DNA of 64,000 bases from Dallia pectoralis. Taxonomy: Eukaryota; Chordata; Actinopteri; Esociformes; Umbridae. Both the position numbers and the translations under genes were made by a program. Under the pieces are notes generated by a model. That model had not been told where the DNA came from. It worked only from the letters and a program-made list of their open reading frames with translations, and did no database searches. Where the stretch lies: contig CM055728.1 in the NCBI GenBank assembly GCA_029465975.1, forward strand, positions 10,704,292 through 10,768,291, in the 5' to 3' direction. Below are positions 49,774 through 59,882 of the stretch, piece by piece; position 1 is the stretch's first letter; each line of letters opens with the position of its first letter.

Positions 49774-50295
49774 ACCCGTCACCACCACTGCCCGCCACCA
49801 CCGCCCGTCACCACCACCCCCGTCACCACCGCCCGTCACCACCACCGCCTCACACCACCGCCCGTCACCACCACCCCCCGTCACCATCACCGCCCGTCAC
49901 CACCACCGCCCGTCACCACCACCGCCCGTCACCACCACCGCCCGTCACCACCACCGCCCGTCACCACCACCGCCCGTCACCACCACCGCCCGTCACCACC
50001 ACCGCCCGTCACCACCACCCGCCCAACACCGCCCGTCACCAACACCGCCCGCCACCGCCCATCACCACCACCGCCCGTCACCACCGCCACCTGTCACCAC
50101 CACCCGTCACCACCACCACCCGTCACCACCACCACCCGTCACCACCACCACCCATCACCACCACCGCCACCACCCGCCACCACCACCACCACCCGTCACC
50201 ACCACCACCCGTCACCACCACCACCCGTCACCACCACCACCCGTCACCACCACCACCCGTCACCACCACCACCCGTCACCACCACCACCCGTCAC
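49774..50295. repeat. CCACC-rich minisatellite close to exon 2
   Basis: Units of 13-16 bp: CACCACCGCCCGT in the left half and CACCACCACCCGT in the right half. It ends about 120 bp from the exon 2 donor, inside putative intron 2. Confidence 0.93.
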
Positions 50296-50417
50296 GCTAA
50301 CCAGAAGCAACCCCCATCAAATTGCTTTCCTTTCACCTGAACACAAGGAACGACATGTACGCGTGCATCTTGTTCTCCACCGGGTAAAATTAGTGAAAGC
50401 CTCATTAGAGAGCTTAC

Positions 50418-50523
50418 CTTTGAGTATGTTCTGGCCTTGCAGTACATCCCTTGGAATTAGCCAAGAGTAAGATGTTTGGGAGAAACCCGGTCTGCAGGGC
50501 CCTGTGGACTCCCCAGTACACGC
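50418..50523 (-). CDS. Classical cadherin, exon 2 (end of signal peptide and start of prodomain), partial
   Basis: A 106-bp minus-strand exon. The acceptor is a pyrimidine-rich tract ending TCCTCATGCAG just above 50523, and the donor is AAAG|GTAAGC at 50417. In the frame set by exon 1 it reads ACTGESTGPCRPGFSQTS then YSWLIPRDVLQGQNILK plus one base (phase 1). The pattern C-x-P-G-F-S-x(3)-Y-S-x-L-I-x-R-D-V-L-x-G-Q-x-(I/L)-L is the start of the cadherin prodomain. In CDH2 and CDH4 the comparable stretch is followed by V-K-F-x-x-C. The phase-1 end (G|TN would give Val) matches that boundary. The prodomain keeps cadherins inactive until furin cleaves it in the secretory pathway, and the mature protein mediates calcium-dependent cell adhesion. 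Intron 1 is about 1.8 kb. DV-x-GQ resembles CDH2 while GFS and the L before G resemble CDH4, so the paralogue is open; a fish-specific classical cadherin is also possible. Confidence 0.82.
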
Positions 50524-50959
50524 CTGCATGAGGAGGGAGAATACAGGGTGAGAAATTTAGAAACATGGATTCTATTGAGCTGGCTAATGCCCCTCGCTAC
50601 TGAAAGTAGAAGGAAACTATTTATGCACTCTGCAGAAGACACATAGCAGGGGAGATAGAGTGATGGCCGTTGCTTCCCTACCACGATTTGGGCTTGTGAA
50701 TGCGGCGCTCTAGCGCATTAGGGCGAAGCACAATTGGTACGGCAGCAAATATCAAGGCAACGTTGTACTCTTCGAGTAGTCACAAGGGGATAGGTCATGT
50801 TTGGGCGATCCTCTCATTCACTGTTCGTTCAGATTGTGTGCGGGTGGAATGAATAAGACAAGAGAATATGTGAACAACGTATATGTTAGAGCACACACAG
50901 ACACACAAACACACACAAACAGTCACTGCCACACACACACACACACAAACAGTCACTGC

Positions 50960-50993
<34 letters not shown>

Positions 50994-51073
50994 AACAGTC
51001 ACTGCCACACACACACACGCACACACAAACAGTCACTGCCACACACACACACACACACACAAACAGTCACTGC

Positions 51074-51104
<31 letters not shown>

Positions 51105-51571
51105 ACTGACACACACACACACACACACACAATTGTCTTGCTGGCTGCAACGCTTCTCTACCAGATCTCTTCCCCACACTATTTCAATCTAGTGGTTGTG
51201 TTTAAACAACCACTTTGTAGGTCAAACAGAATTGACCAAATGTGCTTCATTGACTTCTTAGCATTTAGTAAGACATCTGTAATGTGCTAAAACGGTGTAC
51301 TGTATATTTGTTGCAAGCGTAAAGAAAACACAACGGCAGATCGACCGACGCCTGGGCTCGATTGTATTTGTTGATAACGATCGCTTGCAGGTTCCTTTTG
51401 GTGGTCCTAAGTGGAAAGGGTGTACAGGGTGTACAGGGCAGCCCTCCACTTCCAAAAGAGACTGGAAAACAGGGAGACTGCATTACTAATATCAGCTTCA
51501 TGTTCTCACTCCTAACTGTGAATCCGGATACTAACAATACTAGGTGGCATTGGGATTTAATTTGACATGTG

Positions 51572-51607
<36 letters not shown>

Positions 51608-52302
51608 TACACTAACACACACACACAGGGTGCGGTTGTGGCGTTTCTCTTTGCAGTCTTTAACAGTTAGGACACACTAGATACATTTCCGTATATCTCC
51701 GTTAGTATAACTTCAGACCTGTCCTCTATATGGTAATGCGTGTACATTCCTGTACATAATGACTGTAATAACTCGTAAATGCCCAAGATAAATTCATCGT
51801 TGCCTTTTAGTGCCGATGGAACTCCGGGCACCGTGGATCCCCCCCGTCGGACACAGCAGCTTACATGCGGGGGGAGCTACTGCGCCCTGCCGGCTGTACG
51901 CAGAGAGAGTTGGGGACGTTAACGCGGTGCCTATAGGTTATCACCGAGCACCAACACTTGGTGGGGTAACGACACGTATAACATCTAGCCTAGTATTTCT
52001 ATACATCTCGGGATGTAACGAGGGAAATGTAATGCACTGTATATTTGCCGAGGAGCACATCATCTAGAAGTTAACCATTTGCGGTTCAGTATGGCTATAT
52101 GCTGATGTCCACGGTACATAATACAATACAATGAAATGTGTGCAAATGAATCACATGTGCGGGAGAAGTAGCACAAGTCGAAATAAAAGAAGCGTTAAGT
52201 TCCAGATAAACCAAACATCACATGACTGATAACTCTGCACCGGTGTCTGCTGCAGTGGAGCCCAACACTTCCATAATGTAACCGTTACATAGAGAATCTC
52301 AC
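50524..52302 (-). other. Putative intron 1 of the cadherin gene
   Basis: Sequence between the two predicted exons. It begins with GTGAGA on the minus strand and ends with a pyrimidine tract and CAG. It contains the (CA)n array at 50895-51132, a second CA tract at 51577-51628, and otherwise unique DNA. The stretch 51800-52070 is CpG-containing and complex, with no recognisable coding content. Confidence 0.6.
50895..51132. repeat. (CA)n array broken by a regular spacer
   Basis: CA runs alternate with AAACAGTCACTGCC at intervals of about 35-45 bp, five to six times; this is a hybrid micro/minisatellite in intron 1. Confidence 0.95.
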
Positions 52303-52353
52303 CCAGAACGTGGCCAGTTGTACCGGCAGCAGGAGCGCAAAGCCCGGATTCAT
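52303..52353 (-). CDS. Classical cadherin, exon 1 coding part (signal peptide start), partial
   Basis: Read on the minus strand, an ATG at 52353-52351 in the context GCCACGATGA (A at -3) opens a 17-codon segment, MNPGFALLLPVQLATFW. It ends in TGG followed by GTGAGA, a plausible splice donor at 52302-52301, and exits in phase 0. Without splicing the frame stops within a few codons. Joined to the exon at 50418-50523 it continues as ...ATFWACTGESTG, giving a normal signal peptide: short N-region, hydrophobic core FALLLPVQLATFWA, small residues near the likely cleavage site. Classical cadherins have a signal-peptide exon 1 followed by a short exon 2, which this reproduces. The surrounding DNA (52300-52600) is GC- and CpG-rich. 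I infer a type I cadherin of the cdh2/cdh4 kind but cannot assign the paralogue, so no symbol is given. The remaining exons lie beyond the left edge of the window. Confidence 0.72.
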
Positions 52354-52608
52354 CGTGGCGAGTGAGCGGTGTCTGCTTCAGCTGGATACGGCGACAACAC
52401 CCGTGTATCTTCTCTGGCAATGTGCTAATTTCCCCGCGGTGTGGCGGCTGGTATGTCCCCCTGTGTTCCGCACTTGCGGCGGTAAGCTCTTCGGAAAGTG
52501 GAAAGCCCGTCCCGACTTCCTCCGCTCGCTCATCCGCAGGTGAAGAGCGTTTCTCAGCTCAGCACCAGAGCGCATGGCTGCAACACCAGCGTCACTCATT
52601 CCGACCCC
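52354..52608 (-). promoter_or_regulatory. Presumed 5' UTR and core promoter region of the cadherin gene
   Basis: GC- and CpG-rich DNA directly upstream (minus strand) of the exon 1 start codon, bordered at 52609 by an AT-rich minisatellite. It also contains an upstream ATG at 52599 (minus strand) opening a 73-codon frame that stops at 52378, before the main ATG; if transcription starts above 52599 this would be an uORF. The transcription start cannot be placed from sequence. The call rests on position and base composition. Confidence 0.4.
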
Positions 52609-53292
52609 TCCTATAATATCACCCCCCTATATCACCCTCCTATAATATCACCCTCCTATAATATCACCCTCATATATCACTCTCCTATATCACCCTCCTA
52701 TAATATCACCCTCCTATAATATCAACCTCCCATATCACCCCTCCTATATTACCCTCCTATAATATCACCCCCCTATATCACCCTCCTATATCACCCTCCT
52801 ATAATATTTACCCCTATATCACCCTCCTATAATTTTACCCCCGTATATCACCCTCCTATATCACCCTCCTATAATATCACCCCCCTATAATATCACCCTC
52901 CTATATCACCCCCTATAATATCACCCTCCTATATCACCCTCCTATAATATCACCCTCCTATATCACCCTTCTATAATATCACCATCCTATATCACCCTCC
53001 TATAATTTCCCCCTCCTATAATATCACCCCCTATATCACCATCCTATATCACCCTCCTATAATATCACCCCCCTATATCACCCTCCTATAATATCAACCT
53101 CCTATACTATCACCCTCTATAATAACACCCTCCCATATCACCCTCCTATATCACCCTGCTATAATATCACCCTCATATATGACTCCCCTATGTCACCCCC
53201 TATATGACCCTTCTATATCACCCTCCCATATCACCCTCACATATCACCCCCATATATCACCCCCCTATATCACCCTCCTATATCACCCCAGG
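52609..53292. repeat. AT-rich minisatellite of mixed 13- and 16-bp units next to the cadherin promoter
   Basis: Two related units alternate irregularly: CCTATATCACCCT (13 bp) and CCTATAATATCACCCT (16 bp), with many point variants (TATTACC, TTTACC, TTTCCCC). The array is about 680 bp and begins about 255 bp upstream of the predicted cadherin start codon. On the minus strand it reads as repeated GGGTGATATAGG, rich in TATA-like words. Confidence 0.9.
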
Positions 53293-54601
53293 TGGAAGAG
53301 AATCCCACTTAAAGACACACACGGTTGAGTGTTGGTTACAGCAAACTTGCTGATTACCTCGTCCATTGCCATGTTGTCTGAGGCCATTGTAAACTAATTT
53401 AATTTCTCCAGGGTCCAATTGTAATGACCTTACCTCCAATAACATAATGTTTCAGATGTGTGTGTGTGTGTATTTGTGCATATGGGTTGGACCACTTGTC
53501 ATTGTATTTTGGTATTAGGAACTTAATGAGCTTAACCTACACCACTGACAACTGGTAATTCCATTTCAATGCAATCATTATTTTGCAGTAAACTGGAAAT
53601 AATTGGTCCATAAATATTAGCTAATCATAGAAGTGGTAAGATAGTGACTTGATCAATAGAAATAAAAGAGTTAAAGGTGATCGAAGTTTACATATTTAAT
53701 AGGCCCAAAACACACCAATAGAAATTCTACATTCATGTTTTTATCGGCAGAATATACTAAATAAAAGAAAAAAAAATAATAATGTAATTTCTTTTTTTCA
53801 TCATTTACTGTTTTTCAATTGTTATCTGCATATTGCAATTTGACTAAATGTACCCCGACCATGACTTTAAGGTGTTACTGACGGCTAACTCTTCATGTGC
53901 ATGGCTGTGGCGTATAAGGGGTTACTCCCATTAAATGGAATGAGTGTAAGGTTAGTAGACGCCTGTTCAATCAGTTCTCTTCCCTTTGACGCGCTGGCAT
54001 CTTCCTAGTGGATGAGCTATGACACACACAGGGGCCCTCACTCACGGGGCCCTTTCCCCAATCATCTGTCGTTGTGATGTGAATATGACTGGATCCTGTC
54101 CCGTTAAACGCCTTGATTGACCGGCCACACACTGTGGGCCTATAGTAGCCCACTAAGCCGAAGTCTGGACATACACTGGGGATGCTAACACAATTTGAGC
54201 GGTCATCTACGGGATTCTTTCAAAGAACGAGATGACACACTGAGTTTGGTCAGAAACGACCAGTTGGATTCATTTTCTTCTCACAAACAACCCCTACCCT
54301 AATGAAATGTCCTCACTTGCTGGAAATCTACCTTAAAACAGAAATGTATCTGCCTTAGAGTGAGGTGTTGCTAAAATATTTATTCACACATTCGGGTTCC
54401 TGTGTTGCTACTTCCTGTTGACCCCCAGGCTAGTGCCAATGCAGCCCACTGAAACGTAGACTGTAATACATGAGGCAAATTATATTTGCAAATGATTCAT
54501 CTCCAGCGTGGGTCAGATACAGTAATTGCTGATGGAAAATAGGGATCTTTGTGGCTTCGGCGTGGTGTTTGGCCAGAACAAGGAGTTTTGGGCGCCACAT
54601 T

Positions 54602-54606
<5 letters not shown>
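53293..54606. other. Unique upstream DNA between promoter minisatellite and LINE composite
   Basis: No coding feature. AT-rich in 53500-53830, with an (A/T)-rich run near 53757-53800. Confidence 0.45.
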
Positions 54607-54655
<49 letters not shown>

Positions 54656-54741
54656 TCTCCCTCTCTCTCTCTCTCTCTCCTCTCTCTCCCTCTCTCTCTC
54701 TCCCTCTCTCTCTCTCTCCCTCTCTCTCTCTCCCTCTCTCT

Positions 54742-54827
<86 letters not shown>

Positions 54828-54840
54828 TCTCTCTCTCTCA
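54607..54840. repeat. (CT)n microsatellite on the 5' side of the LINE composite
   Basis: About 230 bp of CT dinucleotides with scattered CCCT interruptions. Together with the tract at 57074-57214 it brackets the LINE/sulfotransferase composite, as if one CT tract had been split by the insertion. Confidence 0.95.
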
Positions 54841-55013
54841 CTGCATGCTGGGAGTGTGGGTGTGTGCTGGGAGCGTGTGTGCTGGAGAGTGCTAACTGCT
54901 AACAAACTTTTTGTTTGTTAGCGTTGTTCTTTGGGATTTGATTTCTTCCTTAAGTTTTCTTTTTTCGTGACTTTGGAGGGTTATTCTCTTGGAGATTACC
55001 GTAGAGTGTTGGG
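54841..55013 (+). other. Probable 5' UTR of the Tx1/L1-type LINE
   Basis: Begins right after the (CT)n tract with CTGCATGCTGGGAGTG and runs to the ORF1 start codon at 55014. The abrupt change from pure CT repeat to unique sequence suggests the 5' end of the retrotransposon. It contains TGTTAGCGTTGTTC and T-rich stretches but no recognised motif. Confidence 0.5.
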
Positions 55014-56273
55014 ATGGCGACCCGGTTGGGGACGCCGTCCTTGTCGTTGCGGCATGGATTAAGGTGCGTTACAGACGCAACTATCACGGTGGAGGAAGTT
55101 CTGGTCGCCGTTGGGGAAAAGGTAGGATTTGATTATGTATCGTCTGCATCCCGTATGAATAAGGCAGTGGTGGTGTTTTTAAAGGAGGAACGCCTGGTGC
55201 ATATACTGGTTGAGCACGGTGTGCTGATAAACGGGATGTTGTATCAGGTAACCCGCTGTATGCGCCGTCAACGCGGGTTACAATTTCCAACGTGCCTCCA
55301 TTCATCCAAGATGAATTGTTAACTCGCGAATTAGCGCGATATGGCAAGTTCGCCAGTTCACTTAAAATGGTCCCTCTGGGGTGTAAACACCCGGACCTAA
55401 AGAGAGTAATGTCGTTTAGGCGACAGGTATTTATGTTCCTTGACTCACCTGAACAGACTTTGGAGTTATCATTCAAAGTTAAATATGAAGACCGGCTGTA
55501 TGTGGCGTATGCCAGTACAGGCAGCCAACGGTGTTTTGAATGTGGGGATGTCGGACATAAACGTCAGGCGTGCCCACATAATGATAAGACTACAAGTGGA
55601 GTACAAGTGACTCCTGTGGTGGCTGTACCAGTTAGTACGGGTGGCTGATGAGCCAGTAGTGCAGCAGGTGGACCTGAGTGGAAACCGGGATGAGCAGGCA
55701 GCTCAGTTGTTAGTAGTAGCTAGTGAGGGTTTAAATGGGCAACAGGCTAAAAATGTGGTGAATGATGGTGTAGTAGTGGTGGAAGGGAAATACAGTAGTA
55801 GTGGTGGGGTGGTGCTGGAGATGGCTAGCACTAGTGGTGTGTTGGAGGGCCAGGAGGTTCTGGTTTCCCAGACTGTAGAGGTGCCCTGTAGTAGTAGTAG
55901 TAGTGGTGAAAAGACTGGTGGTGTGTTTTGGAGTGTGGCAGGGGGAAGTCAGGAGTCATTGGCTGCTGAGGGAGAAGAGCAGGAGGATGACATCACTGAT
56001 GGCCCGGATGAAGTCTCAGCAGGAGGTGGTGATGACCTTTACTCACTTGAGGAAGTGAATGAGTTTCTGGATGTAACGTTTGGGAAATCTGTAAAACTGT
56101 CTAACTACTTTGACGAGGAGAAGTTTGCGAGGTCTGCAAGGGTGCTGCAGAAAACAGTGGGGGAGGAGGAGCTGAGCTCTAAAAAGCGTTTCCGGTTGAG
56201 GAAAATTGTCACGGCTGTGTCGGCAGCTAAAAGTCGTAGTGCTTGTGGGAAAGCAAGAAGGAAAATGAAGTAG
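55014..56273 (+). pseudogene. Broken ORF1 of a Tx1/L1-type non-LTR retrotransposon (CCHC zinc-knuckle protein)
   Basis: The frame starts at ATGGCGACC (55014). The N-terminal part contains ITVEEVLVAVGEKVGFDYV and SASRMNKAVVVFLKEE, typical of the RNA-binding ORF1 of fish Tx1-like LINEs, often annotated as 'ZCCHC3-like'. After one missing base near 55252 it continues as VPPFIQDELLTRELARYGKF, GCKHPDLKRVMSFRRQVFMF and a CCHC knuckle CFECGDVGHKRQACPH (55532-55579; C-x2-C-x4-H-x4-C). A second frameshift near 55640 leads into an acidic, Ser/Val-rich tail (to 56273) ending with a basic segment KKRFRLRKIV...ARRKMK. ORF1 packages element RNA for reverse transcription. Two frameshifts make it a pseudogene. 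No reverse transcriptase ORF2 follows. Confidence 0.8.
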
Positions 56274-56392
56274 TTATGTGTTGTGGGCTTCACTGGGTGT
56301 TTCCTCCGTTTTGGGTTCCTTCATATATCTATTTTCTGTTTTTTCCCTATTTTTTATTCAACTTTATGTGGTCTGTCTGTAAGAAACTCACA

Positions 56393-56905
56393 ATGATAAG
56401 GTCAATGCTGCTGAATGGGCGTGCCACACTAGCAAAGGCAGATGCCATGGGGCTGTCTGTATTGCTGGTGTTTACTGTGATCGTCAGTAAGAGCATACTG
56501 CAGCACATCCTGTTGAACAATGAGCACTGTGTTCTCTACCATCATGCCACCAAGGTGGCCTACACAGCCTGCAAGAGGGTCCGCAAAGTCCTGAGTGGCA
56601 CTCTGGACAAGGTCAACATTGAGATGGGCCACAAGAGGAACCTGCTCTTCCTGTCCTCCCTGAAGCCTAAGGAGACTGTCAGACACTACAGAAAGGGCCA
56701 AACTAAGGCTAAAGTAGTCACTGGGAACTACAGAACATTTACAGAGTCTGTACTGGTAAAGGACGTGGAGCGCATGAACAAACACTGGATACCCATGTAC
56801 AACCTATACCAACCATGTGCTGTGTCCAATGACTTTATTGGCTCATATGAGTATCTGGGGAGTGATGCAAACTACGTGCTACGACTTAGGGCGGACAATG
56901 CCTAC
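56393..56905 (+). pseudogene. Internally deleted retrocopy of a carbohydrate sulfotransferase, most like CHST14 (dermatan 4-sulfotransferase)
   Basis: The frame reads MIRSMLLNGRATLAKADAMG, then a membrane-anchor-like LSVLLVFTVIVSKS, ILQHILLNN, KVAYTACKRVRKVLSGTLD, HKRNLLFLSSLKP, HYRKGQTKAKVVTGN, DVERMNKHWIPMYNLYQPC and FIGSYEYLGSDANYVL. In CHST14 the comparable landmarks are a PKVACSNWKR PAPS-binding motif, SSLKP/ADLRP, and E(R)MNEHWMPxYxLCQPCAVxYDFxGSYE. Here the 5'-phosphosulfate motif is decayed (Pro, Cys, Ser and Trp lost), the 3'-phosphate-binding block (REPxxRLLSAYRNKF) is deleted, and the stem and C-terminus are missing, so no sulfotransferase activity is expected. The frame is nevertheless open, without stops, from 56243 to 57037. 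It sits between LINE ORF1 and an AATAAA-bearing tail. Similarity is judged from memory of the family; CHST14 fits better than CHST8, 9, 11 or 12. Confidence 0.75.
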
Positions 56906-57073
56906 TGGAGAAACTGGTTGGGGACACTGAGTGTTTCATGGCTACCTGGGGCATTCAGAGAGTGTTGTGTTGTTAAATTGTGGGTTTCTTGTGTTGTTGT
57001 TTATGTTGTGTGTTTGTTTGTAGTTGTGGTGTTGTGAGTTCGTAGAACTCAATAAAGTGTTTTTAAAACTCAA
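56906..57073 (+). other. Tail of the LINE/sulfotransferase composite with polyadenylation signal
   Basis: A GT-rich stretch (TGTTGTTTATGTTGTGTG) leads to AATAAA at 57051-57056 and then TTTTAAAACTCAAA before the next (CT)n tract. This resembles the 3' UTR and end of a Tx1-like LINE rather than a sulfotransferase mRNA tail. The junction with the sulfotransferase part lies somewhere between about 56905 and 56965. Confidence 0.5.
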
Positions 57074-57087
57074 ACTCTCTCTCTCTC

Positions 57088-57167
<80 letters not shown>

Positions 57168-57173
57168 TCTCTC

Positions 57174-57208
<35 letters not shown>

Positions 57209-57214
57209 CTCTGT
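57074..57214. repeat. (CT)n microsatellite on the 3' side of the LINE composite
   Basis: About 140 bp of CT dinucleotides with a few TTTC, CACT and CCCT interruptions, starting immediately after the element tail AAAACTCAAA. Confidence 0.95.
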
Positions 57215-57622
57215 TTCTGCATGGTCTGCCTCTCCATCCTTAGCTGCTACTGTGGTTCTTTATAGGGGGAAGAAGAAATCAGGATATGATCCCATCCATT
57301 CCTGCTCTGGGTTTTCCTCCTTTGGTCCCAGCTGGTACCGTTTGTTTTTGACCCTGCCGCTGGGTTGCTCCGACCCGCTGAAGCCGACCCGTTGATGGAT
57401 TTAGGGACTAGTGGACCGCTCTGGAACAAACACAGGAGGGAGCCCGGGAACTCCAGACATGGAGCAACAGCGTAGGCCATTGTTTGATTTCCCTGTGCAG
57501 ATGGATACGCCGGAGAAACAAACGCAGCTGGATAACCTCAGCATCAGGGTGAAGACATGGCACCCGTTCATACAATGTTATACAAACCCCTGATGCGATT
57601 GGGTTAAGAGAATATTTCGCAC

Positions 57623-58143
57623 GGCTAGCCCCAGCGGGGTTCATCACACAGCTAGCCTCAGCGGGGTTCATCACACAGCTAGCCTCAGCGGGGTTCATCA
57701 CACAGCTAGCCCCAGCGGGGTTCATCACACAGCTAGCCCCAGCGGGGTTCATCACACAGCTAGCCCCAGCGGGGTTCATCACACAGCTAGCCCCAGCGGG
57801 GTTCATCACACAGCTAGCCCCAGCGGGTTCATCACACAGCTAGCCTCAGCTGGGTTCATCACACAGCTAGCCCCAGCGGGTTCATCACACAGCTAGCCCC
57901 AGCGGGGTTCATCACACAGCTAGCCCCAGCGGGGTTCATCACACAGCTAGCCCCAGCGGGGTTCATCACACAGCTAGCCCCAGCGGGGTTCATCACACAG
58001 CTAGCCCCAGCGGGGTTCATCACACAGCTAGCCCCAGCGGGGTTCATCTCACAGCTAGCCTCAGCGGGGTTCATCACACAGCTAGCCTCAGCGGGGTTCA
58101 TCACACAGCTAGCCCCAGCAGGGTTCATCACACAGCTAGCCCC
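57623..58143. repeat. 27-bp minisatellite, about 19 copies
   Basis: The unit is GGCTAGCCCCAGCGGGGTTC-type sequence ending ATCACACA; variants are CCTCAGCGGGG and one-base-shorter CAGCGGGTT copies. The nine-codon period opens a minus-strand frame (MNPAGASCV) that is not a gene. Confidence 0.97.
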
Positions 58144-58787
58144 TCGCCTCGGTCAGCAAAGTGTCTGCGTCCAACTAGCCATCCGATATTCCTATCTCTT
58201 TAATGTCTGACGTCTCTATCATGAGGACCGTGTGTGACAGCCAGGACAGACCGGAATGGACTGGAGGCATTCCGAGGCAGTAGGTATGACGTGTGGTGAC
58301 GTGAGGTCGTAGAAGCGGTGTGATAGAGTTGATGAGGAGGTGTTGGGAGAAGTGGGTGGTTGGCAACGGTGGCAGGTGTTTTAAGGAGATGCCGTCTGAC
58401 CCTTTTGATTAGGTCCACTTGCCCAGAGGCATGCGTACGAGGACGGCCGCGCGAAAACACACTCAACATACGCAAACAAACACTTGAGAGACAGGGACAC
58501 GATGGTGCTTCCCCCTAAGCCTCTGTGTGTGTGCGTGTGTGTGTGTGTGTGTTTTCTATTTCAGGTGACGGTGCGTGAGTTATATTGAAGTGTGATCGGG
58601 GCAGGTAAGGACAGGATGGAGTAGAACATCTGGAGACCTAATTGGTTGGAGAAGGTACTTCTGTCCTACCTGTTTTCCAGAACAAGCATTTCTGACCTTT
58701 AACCTCCTAACCTGGCGTGTTGTGTGTCAGGATATTAAAACCCCCTCATACTGGTTTTCAAGCACAAAAACTAATACGTTTGCAGGA

Positions 58788-58912
58788 TGCCGATGAAGCT
58801 CAGTTTGTTGTGAGTAGTAACACCATGGTTATGGGTTTGATTCCCATATGGGACCGTTGTATAAAACTGTGACTACTGTAAGTTGCTCTTTGTAAGTGAG
58901 ACTGCTAAGTTA
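58788..58912 (+). mobile_element. Degenerate tRNA-derived SINE
   Basis: Contains an A-box-like AAGCTCAGTTTG (58797 onward) and a B-box-like GGTTTGATTCC (58834-58844) in the context ATGGGTTTGATTCCCATATG. The 3' part is CTACTGTAAGTTGCTCTTTG, a diverged form of the 'TGTAAGTCGCTCTGGATAAG' tail shared by many teleost SINEs and their partner LINEs. The spacing fits a tRNA head joined to a LINE-type tail. It is too diverged to be a functional tRNA. Confidence 0.7.
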
Positions 58913-58993
58913 ATTTCAATGGGAAATACAGTCCTGTACTGTTTAAACAATCCAGTACATTTAGAGGGATGGTAAAAATGCAGTGGCACATGT

Positions 58994-59072
58994 CCAGAAT
59001 GGGTCCAGTTGTACAGGTCCAGAATGGGTCCAGTGGTACAGGTCCAGAATTGGTCCAGTGGCACAAATCCAG
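58994..59072. repeat. 25-bp direct repeat, about three copies
   Basis: GTCCAGAATGGGTCCAGTGG plus TACAG repeated with substitutions. Confidence 0.9.
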
Positions 59073-59797
59073 TCTCTAAATGTCCCATAACAACTGGACA
59101 CATCCACATTGACAGAGAGCATCAAAATGTTCACATTATCGGAGAGGTGTTTCCCCCTTATATTACCATCTGACACAAATGCACAGACAGACTCGAAAGG
59201 CAATTTCGCAGTTTAAAATCTTTTTGTGAAATCTTTTTTCCAGAAATTCCAGATTCTAAAGCCTGGCTATCGGTTTTCCAGGTTGACGCGATACCTAGAA
59301 TACTCGGCCATTCAGCTGCAGGCGGTGAGTAAATTCTTCCATTCAATTATCGGAGCCTTTGCCCAATAAAAATACCATCTGGGTGCTTGAAATAGATTAG
59401 TTTAAGACCACACTAAATTATTAAACCATTCCTGGTAAACGAGTCCCTGTCCCCTTTTAAAGTAAGCAGACTTATGAGGTTTGTTACAAAACCGCGAGCG
59501 CTGATGTACGCTGCTCCGGTGTCCACGTTCCCCTAGAAGACTCAAAGTGGTCTCTGATCGTCCTCCCACAACCACCCCTCTTCCCTGGACAAATTCATAG
59601 TCATATGCCAGGCAGAAGACATGAGAACAGGCGGTTCGCTTGTCGTACGGTAGTCAGGACTGTTTCACACGCCTGTAGAAAACAAATGCTCCCACCTACA
59701 GGTGGACCTACAGTAGAACTGCACATACATAAATACATATACATACACATACACATATACATGTACATAAATGCACATAAATATACATGTACATTGT

Positions 59798-59803
<6 letters not shown>

Positions 59804-59881
<78 letters not shown>
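59804..59881. repeat. (CA)n microsatellite
   Basis: About 75 bp of uninterrupted CA, flanked on both sides by ATACATATACATACACAT-type sequence from 59725 to 59920. Confidence 0.97.

Positions 59882-59882
<1 letters not shown>

Noticed and set aside
50895..51132. CRISPR-like pattern of AAACAGTCACTGCC separated by spacers
   Set aside because: The 'spacers' are CA repeats of variable length, not unique sequence.
56393..56905. Functional chst14 gene
   Set aside because: Key PAPS-binding residues are lost and the 3'-phosphate block and C-terminus are missing, so it is treated as a retrocopy pseudogene.
58788..58912. Functional tRNA gene
   Set aside because: A and B boxes are present but the acceptor and anticodon arms do not pair properly and a SINE tail follows.
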